Source: Pirellula sp. (lineage in GTDB: Bacteria > Planctomycetota > Planctomycetia > Pirellulales > PNKZ01). Taken from it: a stretch of DNA of 64,000 nt. Shown piece after piece: positions 7,813-17,708 of the stretch. The stretch lies in the NCBI GenBank assembly GCA_013822735.1, contig PNKZ01000008.1, positions 1 through 64,000 on the forward strand, read 5' to 3'. How positions within the stretch are numbered: the stretch's first letter is position 1; each line of letters starts with the position of its first letter. The translations under genes and the position numbers were made by a program. The notes beneath the pieces were generated by a model. It ran no database searches. It had not been told where the DNA came from and saw only the letters and a list, made by a program, of their open reading frames with translations.

Positions 7813-10800
7813 TTAGTGCGCGTGAACGGGAGCGGCGGCGGAAGGTCCGTCCACGCGAAGCTTCGGCTTGATGAACCAGCCGTAAACCACCGGTAAGACG
7901 ACCAGCGTAAAGATCGTGCCCGCGACGACTCCGGCAATGACGACGGTCGCCAGCGGGCGCTGCACCTCGGATCCGGCGCCGGTACCGGAGGCCATCGGCA
8001 CGAAGCCGACGCCGGCCACGAGCGTGGCCATAATGATCGTGCGCAGGCATTCGACACCGGCGTGTCGCATACAGTCGAGGGCCGTGCCGCCGTGGCGATG
8101 GAGCTCGCGAAATTTGGAAATGAGCACCATGCTATTGAGCACGGAGATGCCGGACAGGGTGATGAACCCGACCGCGGCTGAAATCGAAAGCGGCATCTCG
8201 CGATAGTAGAGTCCGACAATGCCGCCGACCGCGGCGAACGGAACTCCGGCGAACGCCGCTAGAGTGTCGAACTTATTGCGGAAGCTGATGTAGAGCAATC
8301 CGACAATGAGCAGCAACGCGATCGGCACGACCAGCGCGAGCCGCTTTTGGGCTCGTTGCATATTTTCGAATTGACCGCCCCACTCGAGGCGGTAGCCGTC
8401 GGGCATCGCGACCTCGGCGGCAATTTTCTTTTGCGCCTCGGCGACAAAACTACCGACATCCCGGCCGCGAACGTTGCACTGAATCGTAATGCGTCGCTCG
8501 CTCCACTCGCGCGAAATGAGGCGAGGCCCGTCGACTACGCGAATGTCGCAAAGTCGCGAAAGCGGTACGCGCTCGCCGTCGGGCGCCGACACGAGAATCG
8601 AGGAGATCGCTTCCGGATCGGTTCGCATGGACTCCGGCAAACGGACGACCAACGGAAAGCGCAGCTGCCCTTCCACGACGTTGCCGAGCGTTTTCGTACC
8701 GATCGATTCCACGACGTCGAGCACCGTGCGCGCCGCGATGCCGTAGCGAGCAATCTGATCTTGTTTGATCGCAATCCGCAGCACCGGCTGGCCGAGCATC
8801 TGCTCCGTGGAAAGATCGGCCGCTCCCTGAACGGTACTCAGAGAGTTTTGCAACTCACGAGCCGTCGCGACCAGCTTGTCGAAGTCGTCGCCGAATAGTT
8901 TCAACGCCACGTCGGCGCGCACGCCCGACACCATTTCATTGATGCGTTGCTCGATCGGTTGGGTAAACCAAATGATCTGGCCGGGAATAGGTTTGAGCTC
9001 CTTCTCCATCTCAACGACGAGCTCGGCCTGGGTCTTCGCGCGCTTCCAATTCTCCGGAGGGTGCAATGTTATAAAAATGTCCGTCGACTCGACGGTGCTC
9101 GCGTCCGTGGGAACTTCCGGCGACCCGAGCCGCGACCAGCAGATGGCTACTTCATCGGGGAAGCGTTCCATGAGAACGCGTTCCATCACGCGATTCATGC
9201 GGACGCCTTCTTCAAGCGACGTTCCCGGCGGACGCGTGATGCCGACGACGACGGCCCCTTCGGAAAGCCGCGGCACGAATTCGCTTCCCATGCCCGCCAC
9301 TAGCCAAGCTCCGACGCCCAAAATCGCAAACGACATCATGGCAATCGCCGTGCGGCGAGGCAGGATGAGGTCGAGAAAGCGCGCGTAGCCTCGTTTGGCC
9401 CAGTCGACGAAGAGCACGTCTTTCTCTTCACACTTCTTCGGCAGCAACAAGCTCGAAAGCACCGGCGTCACCGTGAAAGAACAAATGAGCGAGCCGATGA
9501 GCACGAAGATGACCGTCAGCGCCATCGGCCGAAACATTTTTCCTTCGACCCCTTCGAGCGAAAGAATCGGCAGATAGACGATCATGATGATGAGCTGACC
9601 AAAACAAGCAGGCGTGCGTACTGCCACCGCGGCCTCGCGCAGGGCCTCGCGTCGCCGCCAACCCCAGATCGCGCCGGCATGTCCGAGCTTCGCCACGATG
9701 CTCTCGACGACGACGACGGAGCTATCGACGACGACGCCGAAATCGATCGCGCCGAGGCTCAGCAGCGATCCGGCGATGCCGAAGTACCACATGCCGCAGA
9801 AGCCGAACAACATCGAAAGGGGAATTGCCATCGCGCAGATCAATCCGGCGCGGAGGTTGCCGAGGAATAGATACAGAATCAAGATGACGAGCACGGCGCC
9901 TTCGAGAAGGTTATTCTTCACCGTCGCAATAACGCGATCGACGAGCTCCGTGCGGTCGTAAACTACGAACGATTCAATCTCGTTCTCTTCGGGAAGCTCC
10001 TTGCGCACCTTGTCATACTGTTCGCGCATGTCGGCGGTGACCTCGTAGCTGTTGCGCCCCATGAGCATGAAGCCCAGGCCGAGTACCACTTCTCCTTGCG
10101 ACACTTCCTCCGGAGTCTTCGGGTCGCGCCAAGAGGCGGTCACGGCACCGCGGCGAATTTCATGGCCGATCGTCACTTCGGCCACGTCGCGAACTCGGAT
10201 CGGTACGCCCGAAGCCGCGGTCACGACGATGTCGCCGATCTGGTCGGTGCCGATGGTTCGGCCGACGCCGTGCACTAACAAATTGTCGCCCGAGAGGTCG
10301 ATGCTGCCGCCGCCGACGTTGAGGTTGTTGTCTCGTACGGCCTGCATCACCTGTTCAAACGTGAGGGCGTACTTTAAGAGAAGTGTCGGATTGATCCGCA
10401 CCTGATACTGCTTTTCGAGGCCGCCCCAGGAATTGACTTCTGCCGTGCCGGGAACAGGCCGCATTTGCGGTTTCACGTTCCAGTCGTGTATGGTTCGCAG
10501 TTCGGTAAGATCCGTCTTCCGGCTCAGTAGAAAGTAATGGAACACTTCCCCCAGACCCGTCGAGACCGGGCCCATCTCCGGACGATCTATGCCTTCGGGA
10601 ATGGCCACGGCGCCAAGGCGCTCGTTGATAAGCTGGCGCGCGAAATAGACGTCGGTTCCGTCTTCAAACGTAACGACGACCTGCGACAGACCGAACATCG
10701 AGATTGATCGAACTTCCCCGACTCCCGGCATGCCGTTCATCGCCAGCTCGATCGGAAACGTGATCTGCCGCTCGATTTCCTCAGGAACCATGCCCGAGGC

Positions 10801-10956
10801 CTGCGTATTGATCTGCACTTGCACCGGAGTGGTGTCCGGGAAGGCGTCGATGTTCAGATTCTTTAGGGAGAGCAGGCCCGCGATCGCGACAACCAGCGCG
10901 CCCAGCAACACGGCCAAGCGATGTCCGAGAGACCAAGAGATGATTCGTTCAAGCAT
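7813..10956 (-). CDS. Heavy-metal efflux RND transporter, CusA/CzcA family
   Basis: This 1047-aa inner-membrane proton antiporter starts MLERIISWSLGHRLAVLLGA, followed by the usual large periplasmic loop (NLNIDAFPDTTPVQVQI). The TM4 signature AIDFGVVVDSSVVVVES keeps the two Asp and one Glu expected of the heavy-metal (HME) subfamily. A second helical bundle with FITLSGISVLNSMVLISKF follows in the C-terminal half. The length is typical. It lies 65 bp downstream of, and on the same strand as, the adaptor gene at 11022, so the two form an operon. No outer-membrane factor (CzcC/TolC type) is encoded in the window. The C-terminus has a short His-containing tail (APVHAH). The metal specificity, Cu/Ag versus Co/Zn/Cd, is not decided by what I can see. 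Confidence 0.93.
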   Translation of the reverse strand: MLERIISWSLGHRLAVLLGALVVAIAGLLSLKNLNIDAFPDTTPVQVQINTQASGMVPEEIERQITFPIELAMNGMPGVGEVRSISMFGLSQVVVTFEDGTDVYFARQLINERLGAVAIPEGIDRPEMGPVSTGLGEVFHYFLLSRKTDLTELRTIHDWNVKPQMRPVPGTAEVNSWGGLEKQYQVRINPTLLLKYALTFEQVMQAVRDNNLNVGGGSIDLSGDNLLVHGVGRTIGTDQIGDIVVTAASGVPIRVRDVAEVTIGHEIRRGAVTASWRDPKTPEEVSQGEVVLGLGFMLMGRNSYEVTADMREQYDKVRKELPEENEIESFVVYDRTELVDRVIATVKNNLLEGAVLVILILYLFLGNLRAGLICAMAIPLSMLFGFCGMWYFGIAGSLLSLGAIDFGVVVDSSVVVVESIVAKLGHAGAIWGWRRREALREAAVAVRTPACFGQLIIMIVYLPILSLEGVEGKMFRPMALTVIFVLIGSLICSFTVTPVLSSLLLPKKCEEKDVLFVDWAKRGYARFLDLILPRRTAIAMMSFAILGVGAWLVAGMGSEFVPRLSEGAVVVGITRPPGTSLEEGVRMNRVMERVLMERFPDEVAICWSRLGSPEVPTDASTVESTDIFITLHPPENWKRAKTQAELVVEMEKELKPIPGQIIWFTQPIEQRINEMVSGVRADVALKLFGDDFDKLVATARELQNSLSTVQGAADLSTEQMLGQPVLRIAIKQDQIARYGIAARTVLDVVESIGTKTLGNVVEGQLRFPLVVRLPESMRTDPEAISSILVSAPDGERVPLSRLCDIRVVDGPRLISREWSERRITIQCNVRGRDVGSFVAEAQKKIAAEVAMPDGYRLEWGGQFENMQRAQKRLALVVPIALLLIVGLLYISFRNKFDTLAAFAGVPFAAVGGIVGLYYREMPLSISAAVGFITLSGISVLNSMVLISKFRELHRHGGTALDCMRHAGVECLRTIIMATLVAGVGFVPMASGTGAGSEVQRPLATVVIAGVVAGTIFTLVVLPVVYGWFIKPKLRVDGPSAAAPVHAH

Positions 10957-11021
10957 GCGATTCGGGCAACGGGGTGCGTGGAGGGGAAACTAGCGGTGGC
11001 CGGGCGGCGTAACGGTCGCGC

Positions 11022-12392
11022 CTACTGGGAGGCGATCATCAGCAATTGAGCCTTGAGTACGTGGCTCCCCGCCGAGACGACCTGCTCGTCGGCATTCAAT
11101 CCGGAGCGAATCTCCGTGTAGCCTGCTTCGGCCGGCCCGAGCTGCACATTGCGGCGAATGAATCCGGACGTCGAGCGCACAAACACGAAGTGGTCCTTGC
11201 CGTCGTATTGGATGCTCGGGGTGGGTACGGCCAACGCCTGCGGGGCTTCGCTCAAAATGAGATGGCCGACGCCGAACGTATTGGCTTTTAGCAGGCGACG
11301 CGTTTCGCCATGCGGACCTTGATCCAAGATCGGATTGGGAACGGACGCTCGCACGCTGAGAGTTCGGGTTTCTTCATCGAGTTCCGTGCTGATCCAATCG
11401 ATCGTGCCGACGACCGACGCCGAGGCGCCGTCGGCGAGGAAATCAATGGTCTGACCGAGCCGCACTAATCCGGCGTGCTCTTTGCGCACCTCGACCGTGA
11501 TCCACATCCGATTGATGTCGGCAATAACAAATTGCGTGCTCGTCGGAGACACCATTTCGCCCACTGTTGCGGCCCGACCGATGACGATTCCGTCGAACGG
11601 CGCCGTTAGCGGAATCAAGTTCGCGGTGGTTGTGAGAGGGTCGAGCATTTCCACAACGTTCGGGGGCAACCCGATCGTGCGGATGTGCGCCACCAACTCA
11701 TCGTCGGAGCGCTTTTGCATCTCTTCGAGCCTGATCGGCAGTCCCAGATTGATGAGCTTCTGTTGCGCCGAAAGCATCCGAAGCCGCGCTTCGCGTTCCT
11801 CGGCCTCCGCAAGTTTGAGCGTCCTTTCCGCGACCTCGTTGGACACGCGCTTGAGGCGCTGGAAGGTCAACGACTTGAGGTCGAAGTTGACGACGGCCTG
11901 CAAGAACTCCGTTTTCGCTTCCCCGACTTCCACGGCGTCGATAATCGCAAGGCAGTCGCCTTGTCGAATTGTTTCACCAACCTTGCGCTGCACTTTCCAA
12001 ACATGTCCGGGCACGCGCACCGAGAGTTGCGCCACGTGGTCTTGGTCGTAGCCGGTGACGCCGTTGACGGTGAGCGTGTGTCGAATCGTGCGCTTCGATA
12101 CCGGCTGAACGTGAATTCCTACTTGCTTTGCGACATCCTCCGGCAGTTGAATTTCTTCGTTTTTATCACTTGCGCCGGCCGATGGAGCGGGATGCGACGA
12201 TGGCAACGCCGCGATGGATTCCTCCGACGATGCTTGGACTGAGTCTTTTGCTTGCGCTTCATGCCCGCCGAGACCAAAGCTCCAATGCGTCGCGTGACCA
12301 AACTTTAAGATTGTGAATAGTACAAGCGAAATGATCGTATAAACGACCCGCTGCTGGTTCCGTCGTAGAACGTTGCAAAAACGGGCAATCAT
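11022..12392 (-). CDS. RND efflux periplasmic adaptor (CzcB/CusB-like membrane fusion protein)
   Basis: This 456-aa protein has one N-terminal membrane anchor (VVYTIISLVLFTILKFG, residues 15-31), then a low-complexity Ser/Ala linker. Adaptor domains follow: a biotinyl-lipoyl-like half-motif (VPGHVWKVQRKVGETIRQGD, about 127-146), a long alpha-helical hairpin (about 155-240), the returning lipoyl half (LTAPFDGIVIGRAATVGEMV) and a beta-barrel region. It bridges the inner-membrane pump encoded immediately downstream to an outer-membrane channel. There is no CusF-like domain or obvious Met cluster. The start ATG at 12392 gives a sensible anchor. Confidence 0.9.
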   Translation of the reverse strand: MIARFCNVLRRNQQRVVYTIISLVLFTILKFGHATHWSFGLGGHEAQAKDSVQASSEESIAALPSSHPAPSAGASDKNEEIQLPEDVAKQVGIHVQPVSKRTIRHTLTVNGVTGYDQDHVAQLSVRVPGHVWKVQRKVGETIRQGDCLAIIDAVEVGEAKTEFLQAVVNFDLKSLTFQRLKRVSNEVAERTLKLAEAEEREARLRMLSAQQKLINLGLPIRLEEMQKRSDDELVAHIRTIGLPPNVVEMLDPLTTTANLIPLTAPFDGIVIGRAATVGEMVSPTSTQFVIADINRMWITVEVRKEHAGLVRLGQTIDFLADGASASVVGTIDWISTELDEETRTLSVRASVPNPILDQGPHGETRRLLKANTFGVGHLILSEAPQALAVPTPSIQYDGKDHFVFVRSTSGFIRRNVQLGPAEAGYTEIRSGLNADEQVVSAGSHVLKAQLLMIASQ

Positions 12393-12770
12393 GCCTAGCT
12401 CCTATGCGAACAAGTATGGATTTCTAGGAGCGTGCAGTTGTGCCTCTGCAACGCTCCTTCTGCTCTCACGCGCCGAATTAACGATGTGGCGCTCCGCGTT
12501 TCTCGGGCAAAACGGAGTCACCGTTTGCCTTACCAGTCCGTAAGTGCACATTCCGGACCACGCAGCCCGAGCACCGGATTAAGGTCGCGCAAAGACGGAT
12601 GCGAGACGGCTCTCACGCATTAGAAAATGCGATATGAATTCATTGTCGGCCGACGCATTCGCAGGCGGCAGGACGACTGCACGATCAGCACCGCATGAAT
12701 TAAAACTTCACGCTTGCGCTTGCGAACTTCGCGAGACTTTATCTCGCACACCGCAACGAAGATCGGCAAA
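12393..12770. other. Non-coding stretch upstream of the RND operon
   Basis: No convincing reading frame lies here. An inverted repeat GCTCCTA (12398-12404) / TAGGAGC (12425-12431) sits 6-39 bp upstream of the adaptor start and could be an operator for a metal-responsive regulator. That is inference from position only; no regulator gene is adjacent. Confidence 0.35.
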
Positions 12771-14705
12771 TCACTTCAGGGAGATCATCGGCAACACGAT
12801 ATGCGAGGGATGCTCGGAGTCATGTCGAATCGTGTTCACCGCCGATTGCGTGCGCCGATGTTGCGCGAGCGGCTCGCCCGTATTGGGATTGACGTCGAAC
12901 CGCGGGAAGTTGCTGCTGGAGATGTCGACACGAATGCGATGCCCCTTCTTGAAGACGTTCGACGTCGGATAGAGCCGCACCGTGATCGGATAAACCTTGC
13001 CGGGCTCCATCAACGTTTCCTGTTGAAGAGAATCGCGAAACCGAGCGCGAACGATTCCATCCGTGATATTCATATCGAAGCCGCCGGGCAGATCGACGGT
13101 CGCGGGGTACACGTCTATGAGTTTGGCGGTGAAATCCGTGTCGACGGCCGACGACGATGCCCAAAGCCGGACTTCGAGTTCGCCGGTCACTTCCACATCG
13201 CCGGGCAACGGCTCCGTTTGGAATACCAGCACATCGTTCCTGGCCGATAGCGGAATAGGCTTGGGAAAGTTCCACACGTGCGGGCCGCCGCGCTGGTCCC
13301 AGGCACCTTGCAGCATGATGTCGTTGCCCGACGAAATGTTGCCGCCGATCGTCGGTACCGGGTCGCGAGGATCGAACGTAAACGATGTTGCCGTCGCGTC
13401 ATGGGTCGCCGAGTCGGAAGGCTTCTCGGGCGTGAGCTTGCCGTCGGCATGCAGATAATACGGCGTCGCCACGGCCCTCGCCGGCGGCCACTCCTGTTCG
13501 TCGCGCCAGGAGCCCCCGTGGTTAACAAGCCCCTTCGCGTCGCGAGTACCGTCGCCCGTTCCCATCACGAAAATGCGCACCTTTGTGCGAAAGGGGACTT
13601 CTTGCCCCACGCCGCTTTGTTGATCGAGTAGCCAACGATCAAACCACATCTTTCGCCACGCGAGCGGATCGGCGATGGCCGCGCTGGTGCCGAAGTTAAC
13701 CTGACCATGGGCACTGTTACCTTGCGCGCCATGAATCCAAGGGCCCATGATCAGGTAGACGTCGCTCTGGAGCCGCTTGGAAAGCGTTGTGAAGTTAGCC
13801 GTCGTGTTGCCGGCCCAAGAGTCGTACCAGCCGCCGACGAGGTATACCGGAATGTCTTGATAGAGTTCCGGATAGTCGACGATGTTGTTCTGCTTCCAAA
13901 AATCATCGTTGGCGCCGTGACGCATGGCATCGATCAGCCAGCTTTCGTAATCCGGGGCCAGCTTGAGCGGCGTGGTTCCGGCGCGCAGCGGGAGGTTCGC
14001 CAAGTACGTGCGCCGTTCCGCTGCCATTTCCGTCAGCGCGGCGGCGCGTGCCGGATCGGCCGCGGCACTGCTCCCTTTCCCGGCGTTGAGCATGATCCAA
14101 TTCCAGAAGCGCATCTCAAACGCGCCGGCGTTGCGCATGCTTTGCCGACCCATATTGGAAACGGCATCAACGGGAATGACCGTTTTCAGATAGGGCGACC
14201 CCGCCATGGCCAGCGCGTGTTGCGTGCCCCCCACATAGCTCCCGCCCATCATGCCGATGCGGCCGCTCGACCACGGTTGCTCGGCGATCCAGGCGGCGGC
14301 ATCGACTCCGTCTGGCCCGTCGTCGGTAAGCCAACGCCAGACCCCTCCGGAGTTGTAGCGCCCGCGCGTGTCTTGCACCACCGCGGTGTAACCATGTGAA
14401 GCGAAGTATCGAGCATCGGCAGCGTTGCCGCCTCCCTTACCGTACGGCGTACGCGTGAGAATCACGGCCGTCTTCTCGGCGAGCAGTTTGCCGTCTCGCG
14501 TCGGACGATAAACGTCCGTGGCAAGTTTTACGCCGTCGCGCATCGGCACCATCACGTCGACTGCGACATCGACGCCGTAGGGCCCCTCGGCGGCCCCCGC
14601 CGCACTACCAAGCGGCAACATGACGAACGCAACCAATAGCGAGCGGCTGAGAGTGCGAATCACGGCGAAGGCTCCGCGGCGGAGGTGGGGAATTGAGGCG
14701 GGCAT
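12771..14705 (-). CDS. Secreted CocE/NonD family hydrolase (X-Pro dipeptidyl-peptidase-like)
   Basis: From ATG 14705 the product is 644 aa with a signal peptide ending near GSAAGAAEG. The frame runs on to 14918 but would overlap the upstream gene by 176 bp, so I reject the longer start. Residues of about 45-370 form the alpha/beta-hydrolase core, with the nucleophile serine in GMMGGSYVGGTQ, the CocE-type GxSYxG motif. A candidate acid/base pair lies later (YDSWAGN and GPWIHGAQGN). The C-terminal 200 residues form the jelly-roll typical of the family (RIRVDISSSNFPRFDVNPNT). Known members cleave esters (cocaine esterase), acyl-glutaryl amides or X-Pro dipeptides; the substrate here is unknown. 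It still overlaps no gene and follows the 945-aa gene on the same strand, with starts and stops 37 bp apart. Confidence 0.9.
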   Translation of the reverse strand: MPASIPHLRRGAFAVIRTLSRSLLVAFVMLPLGSAAGAAEGPYGVDVAVDVMVPMRDGVKLATDVYRPTRDGKLLAEKTAVILTRTPYGKGGGNAADARYFASHGYTAVVQDTRGRYNSGGVWRWLTDDGPDGVDAAAWIAEQPWSSGRIGMMGGSYVGGTQHALAMAGSPYLKTVIPVDAVSNMGRQSMRNAGAFEMRFWNWIMLNAGKGSSAAADPARAAALTEMAAERRTYLANLPLRAGTTPLKLAPDYESWLIDAMRHGANDDFWKQNNIVDYPELYQDIPVYLVGGWYDSWAGNTTANFTTLSKRLQSDVYLIMGPWIHGAQGNSAHGQVNFGTSAAIADPLAWRKMWFDRWLLDQQSGVGQEVPFRTKVRIFVMGTGDGTRDAKGLVNHGGSWRDEQEWPPARAVATPYYLHADGKLTPEKPSDSATHDATATSFTFDPRDPVPTIGGNISSGNDIMLQGAWDQRGGPHVWNFPKPIPLSARNDVLVFQTEPLPGDVEVTGELEVRLWASSSAVDTDFTAKLIDVYPATVDLPGGFDMNITDGIVRARFRDSLQQETLMEPGKVYPITVRLYPTSNVFKKGHRIRVDISSSNFPRFDVNPNTGEPLAQHRRTQSAVNTIRHDSEHPSHIVLPMISLK

Positions 14706-14742
14706 GCCATCATCCCGACCCGCCGACCGCGCCGCAACCCTG

Positions 14743-17580
14743 CTACCTGCGGCGTTGCAACTCGGCCCGAGCGCGGAGGCCTTGCTCTTCAAACGTGACA
14801 CCGAAGCGGGCCCGGGAAAAAGCTTGCAGTTGCGGCGGCGCGTCGGGTCCCGCCTTCTGCTCGCCCGGATGTCCATAGACGGTCGATTCCATCGTCTGCC
14901 ACGCATCGTTCCAAACATATTCGCCGCCGCCGGGACAAGTGAGCTTCACGCCCCACAATCGCTCATGAAGTTCCACCGGGTTCTGTTTCGGAAAGAGTTG
15001 CTTCCATTCGTTGAGCACCGGCAAATTACCCCACGACAAGCGTTGCATCTGCTCGCGATAGCTGTCGGACCCGAGCATTGATAGAGCCTGGATCGCAAGG
15101 TCTCCGACTTCCAAGCACAGGTTCTCTCCCAACCAGGCCACGGTTTCGGCCGAGGGCTTTTCGTCAGAGGAAGCGGCCGCTCGCGCTGCGCTACGAGTCA
15201 GCGATCTCTTGATCAATTCTTCGCTCACGGTAAACGTAAGTGAATCGGCGGTGAGGGCGTAGTAGATCGCGAGCTTTTCCTCGGGCTGTCCGCGCGGCAC
15301 CGCTTTCGCCGTCGGCGAAATCTTCACGTACGAATCTTCCCCGACTTGTTTCGTTTCCCAAAGCGTCATGCCCGGGCCGGCTTGCTCGACAAAGCCGCGA
15401 ATCGCCACCAGAAACGCCGTGGCCTTGAAGGCGCTCGACACTTCAAACCGCAATGCGATCGGCAATTCCGATACATGCTCACGGGCAAACTTCTCGCGTT
15501 CCGCGTCGGTCTTAAGCGTCTCAAGATCCTTCCAAATCGGGGACTCATCGATATAAAACGCAATCGACTCGCCGAGCCAGGAAAGCGGATCGACCTTCAA
15601 TTGCGGAATGAACGACTGAGCGAAGCCCGCGAACTGCTTCAAGCGCTCCGAGTCTTTATTGATCGCCAGCGCCGCGTGAAACGGGGCGCCGTGCGGATCG
15701 CCCGAGGTCGGCTTGAGCATCGCTCCTCGAGAAATGGCGATAAATTCGCGATAGTCGGAGTTGTCGATAAGCGGCATCACCGTGAGATCGCCCGCCAAGC
15801 GTGCGTCGTCGACCGTGAACTTGAGAGCGATCGGGTCAAACGCCCAGCTGAAATTGTTTTGGTATCCGTCGCGCCAGCGGCTGTAAGCGTCGGCTTCCGA
15901 CTTGGTAACGCGCTCCATCGGCAGCTCGCCGATCGGCGTCATGAAATCTAGCGAGCCCAGCGTCTTCGAATAGACGCCGTCGGGCGTTAGAGCGACATCG
16001 CCGGACACGGACAGCCGGAGATCGGTATGGATCGTCCCGGATTGGGCCGTGCCGTCGGCCAGCTTCGCCAAGTTCGCGGCCTGCAACTCCGCCAGTACCG
16101 CCAAATCGCGGGTTCGTCGCGAGTCGCCGATTCGCCAACGCGGGCTGCACCAGCGGCGAATCGTGGCGTCGCTCAGAAACAGAAACGCCGTTTCATCTTT
16201 GTCTGCGAGCGGATAACGATCGCGGAAGAAGCGATACTCGTCGAGCTTGGAAATCGCCGGCTTGGTGCCGGAGTGCACGGCGAGCAGGTTCTTCAGCTGT
16301 GCCAACGAATTCGTGACGACGACAACGTCGTCATACGCTGTAACGTAGCTGCACACTGCACGATCAGGCGTAGTCCAGACGTCGAACGGAATTTTCTTAT
16401 CGCCGTCGACTAGCGTATCCGCCGTGAGCGTTAAACCCGCTTCGCTCTTAGTGTTCAACGTGATCTGTCCGATGATCGCAGCTTTGAGGGTCGCTAGATC
16501 GCGCGCCTCAAAGACCAACGTCAGATCAGTACCGATTCGAAAGTATGGGTCACCGCCGGTCAGGGCCATGCTCTTGATCACTGAAGGACCGAGCATGCGC
16601 CCGAGCGCCGTGGTTTTGAGCCCCAGCTGCCGTTGATACCGGGCCAAGACGCCGGCATCCTGGCTTTGCGGTTCGGCAAGCTCCACGAGCGGCGTTCCTT
16701 GCTTGTCGGCTTCGTCGGCTAAAGTCATCGCCGCCTCAAACGACGAAAAGAACACCACGTGCTGATCGGCAGGAATGTAACCTGCCAACGCGTCGAGCTT
16801 GGGTTTTTTGCCCTTGAGATGCTTTGCCCAATCGATCTCGTCAACGGTGATTCCTTTGATCGTGCTCAGCTCGACTTCCGATTCGTCGGCTCGGGCCGCG
16901 GGAAGCACACGATCGAGTTGCAGGTTTTCGCTTACGGCGCGATTGCCGGAGAAGAGCGAGAACGTATCGTCGAACTCGTTCCACGGTCGAAAACTATCCG
17001 TCGAGCGCGCGGCGTCGGCGGTGGCCGAACGGTCGGTCTTGCCGTGTAGTTCCAAATCGGCCTCGCGTGCCTGATGCCGAAACCAAGCGGAGCCGGGCAA
17101 GTTGCGCGATTGCAACGCGCCGTAGTAGCGAACCTTGGCTTCCAAAAAATCCTTGCGGCGATCTTGGCCTGCGAGCGACGCGGCAATCTTAAACTTCACC
17201 TTCGCGTACGAGGCGAAATCGCGCTTAGGGTAGTAGAACGTGCCGACAATTTCAGCGTCGGAATGTGGCCGACGAATCGAGACCGTACCCCAAGTGCTTC
17301 GATCTTCCACGAGTGCAAACGCTGCATTGTTCGAATGCGTCCAATAAGCTTCGCCCGCCCCTTCCAGCGCGACGTAGGGCCGCATATATTCCCGGCGATT
17401 CCAAACGGAATACGACGGTTCTTCTCCGACGTCCCATTTGCCTTCCGTGAGGTCCAAGTCGCGCACGTCGACGGCGAAGTAGTCGACCTCCGCGGCACGA
17501 GCGAGCGTCGTCGCCTCGACGAACAAGAGAATCTGGGCAAGTACAAAACACGACGACGCAACCGATAGCAGGCGGCGCAT
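14743..17580 (-). CDS. Large secreted protein of unknown function
   Basis: This 945-aa protein has a clear signal peptide (MRRLLSVASSCFVLAQILLF..., cleavage near TTLARAAE). I do not recognise a named family with confidence. Phrases such as YIPADQHVVFFSSFEAAMTLADEAD, followed by a long region tracking fixed lengths of alpha/beta sequence, recall DUF3352-like secreted proteins. It has no catalytic motif that I can identify and no transmembrane segment after the signal peptide. It precedes the CocE-like hydrolase on the same strand, 37 bp from that gene's start, so the two may be co-transcribed. It may be a planctomycete-specific envelope protein. The start ATG at 17580 is preceded by an AGGATG context. 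Confidence 0.75.
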   Translation of the reverse strand: MRRLLSVASSCFVLAQILLFVEATTLARAAEVDYFAVDVRDLDLTEGKWDVGEEPSYSVWNRREYMRPYVALEGAGEAYWTHSNNAAFALVEDRSTWGTVSIRRPHSDAEIVGTFYYPKRDFASYAKVKFKIAASLAGQDRRKDFLEAKVRYYGALQSRNLPGSAWFRHQAREADLELHGKTDRSATADAARSTDSFRPWNEFDDTFSLFSGNRAVSENLQLDRVLPAARADESEVELSTIKGITVDEIDWAKHLKGKKPKLDALAGYIPADQHVVFFSSFEAAMTLADEADKQGTPLVELAEPQSQDAGVLARYQRQLGLKTTALGRMLGPSVIKSMALTGGDPYFRIGTDLTLVFEARDLATLKAAIIGQITLNTKSEAGLTLTADTLVDGDKKIPFDVWTTPDRAVCSYVTAYDDVVVVTNSLAQLKNLLAVHSGTKPAISKLDEYRFFRDRYPLADKDETAFLFLSDATIRRWCSPRWRIGDSRRTRDLAVLAELQAANLAKLADGTAQSGTIHTDLRLSVSGDVALTPDGVYSKTLGSLDFMTPIGELPMERVTKSEADAYSRWRDGYQNNFSWAFDPIALKFTVDDARLAGDLTVMPLIDNSDYREFIAISRGAMLKPTSGDPHGAPFHAALAINKDSERLKQFAGFAQSFIPQLKVDPLSWLGESIAFYIDESPIWKDLETLKTDAEREKFAREHVSELPIALRFEVSSAFKATAFLVAIRGFVEQAGPGMTLWETKQVGEDSYVKISPTAKAVPRGQPEEKLAIYYALTADSLTFTVSEELIKRSLTRSAARAAASSDEKPSAETVAWLGENLCLEVGDLAIQALSMLGSDSYREQMQRLSWGNLPVLNEWKQLFPKQNPVELHERLWGVKLTCPGGGEYVWNDAWQTMESTVYGHPGEQKAGPDAPPQLQAFSRARFGVTFEEQGLRARAELQRRR

Positions 17581-17708
17581 GACATCCTCAAATATGAGAG
17601 CGTTAAGTTAGCGTAGACTAACGCCGGGCGAACTGCGGCCGTTCCTTGGCCGCCGCGACGAAGAGTATACCCGGCGGCTTCGCCGTTTGTGTCACGATTT
17701 TTGACCGG

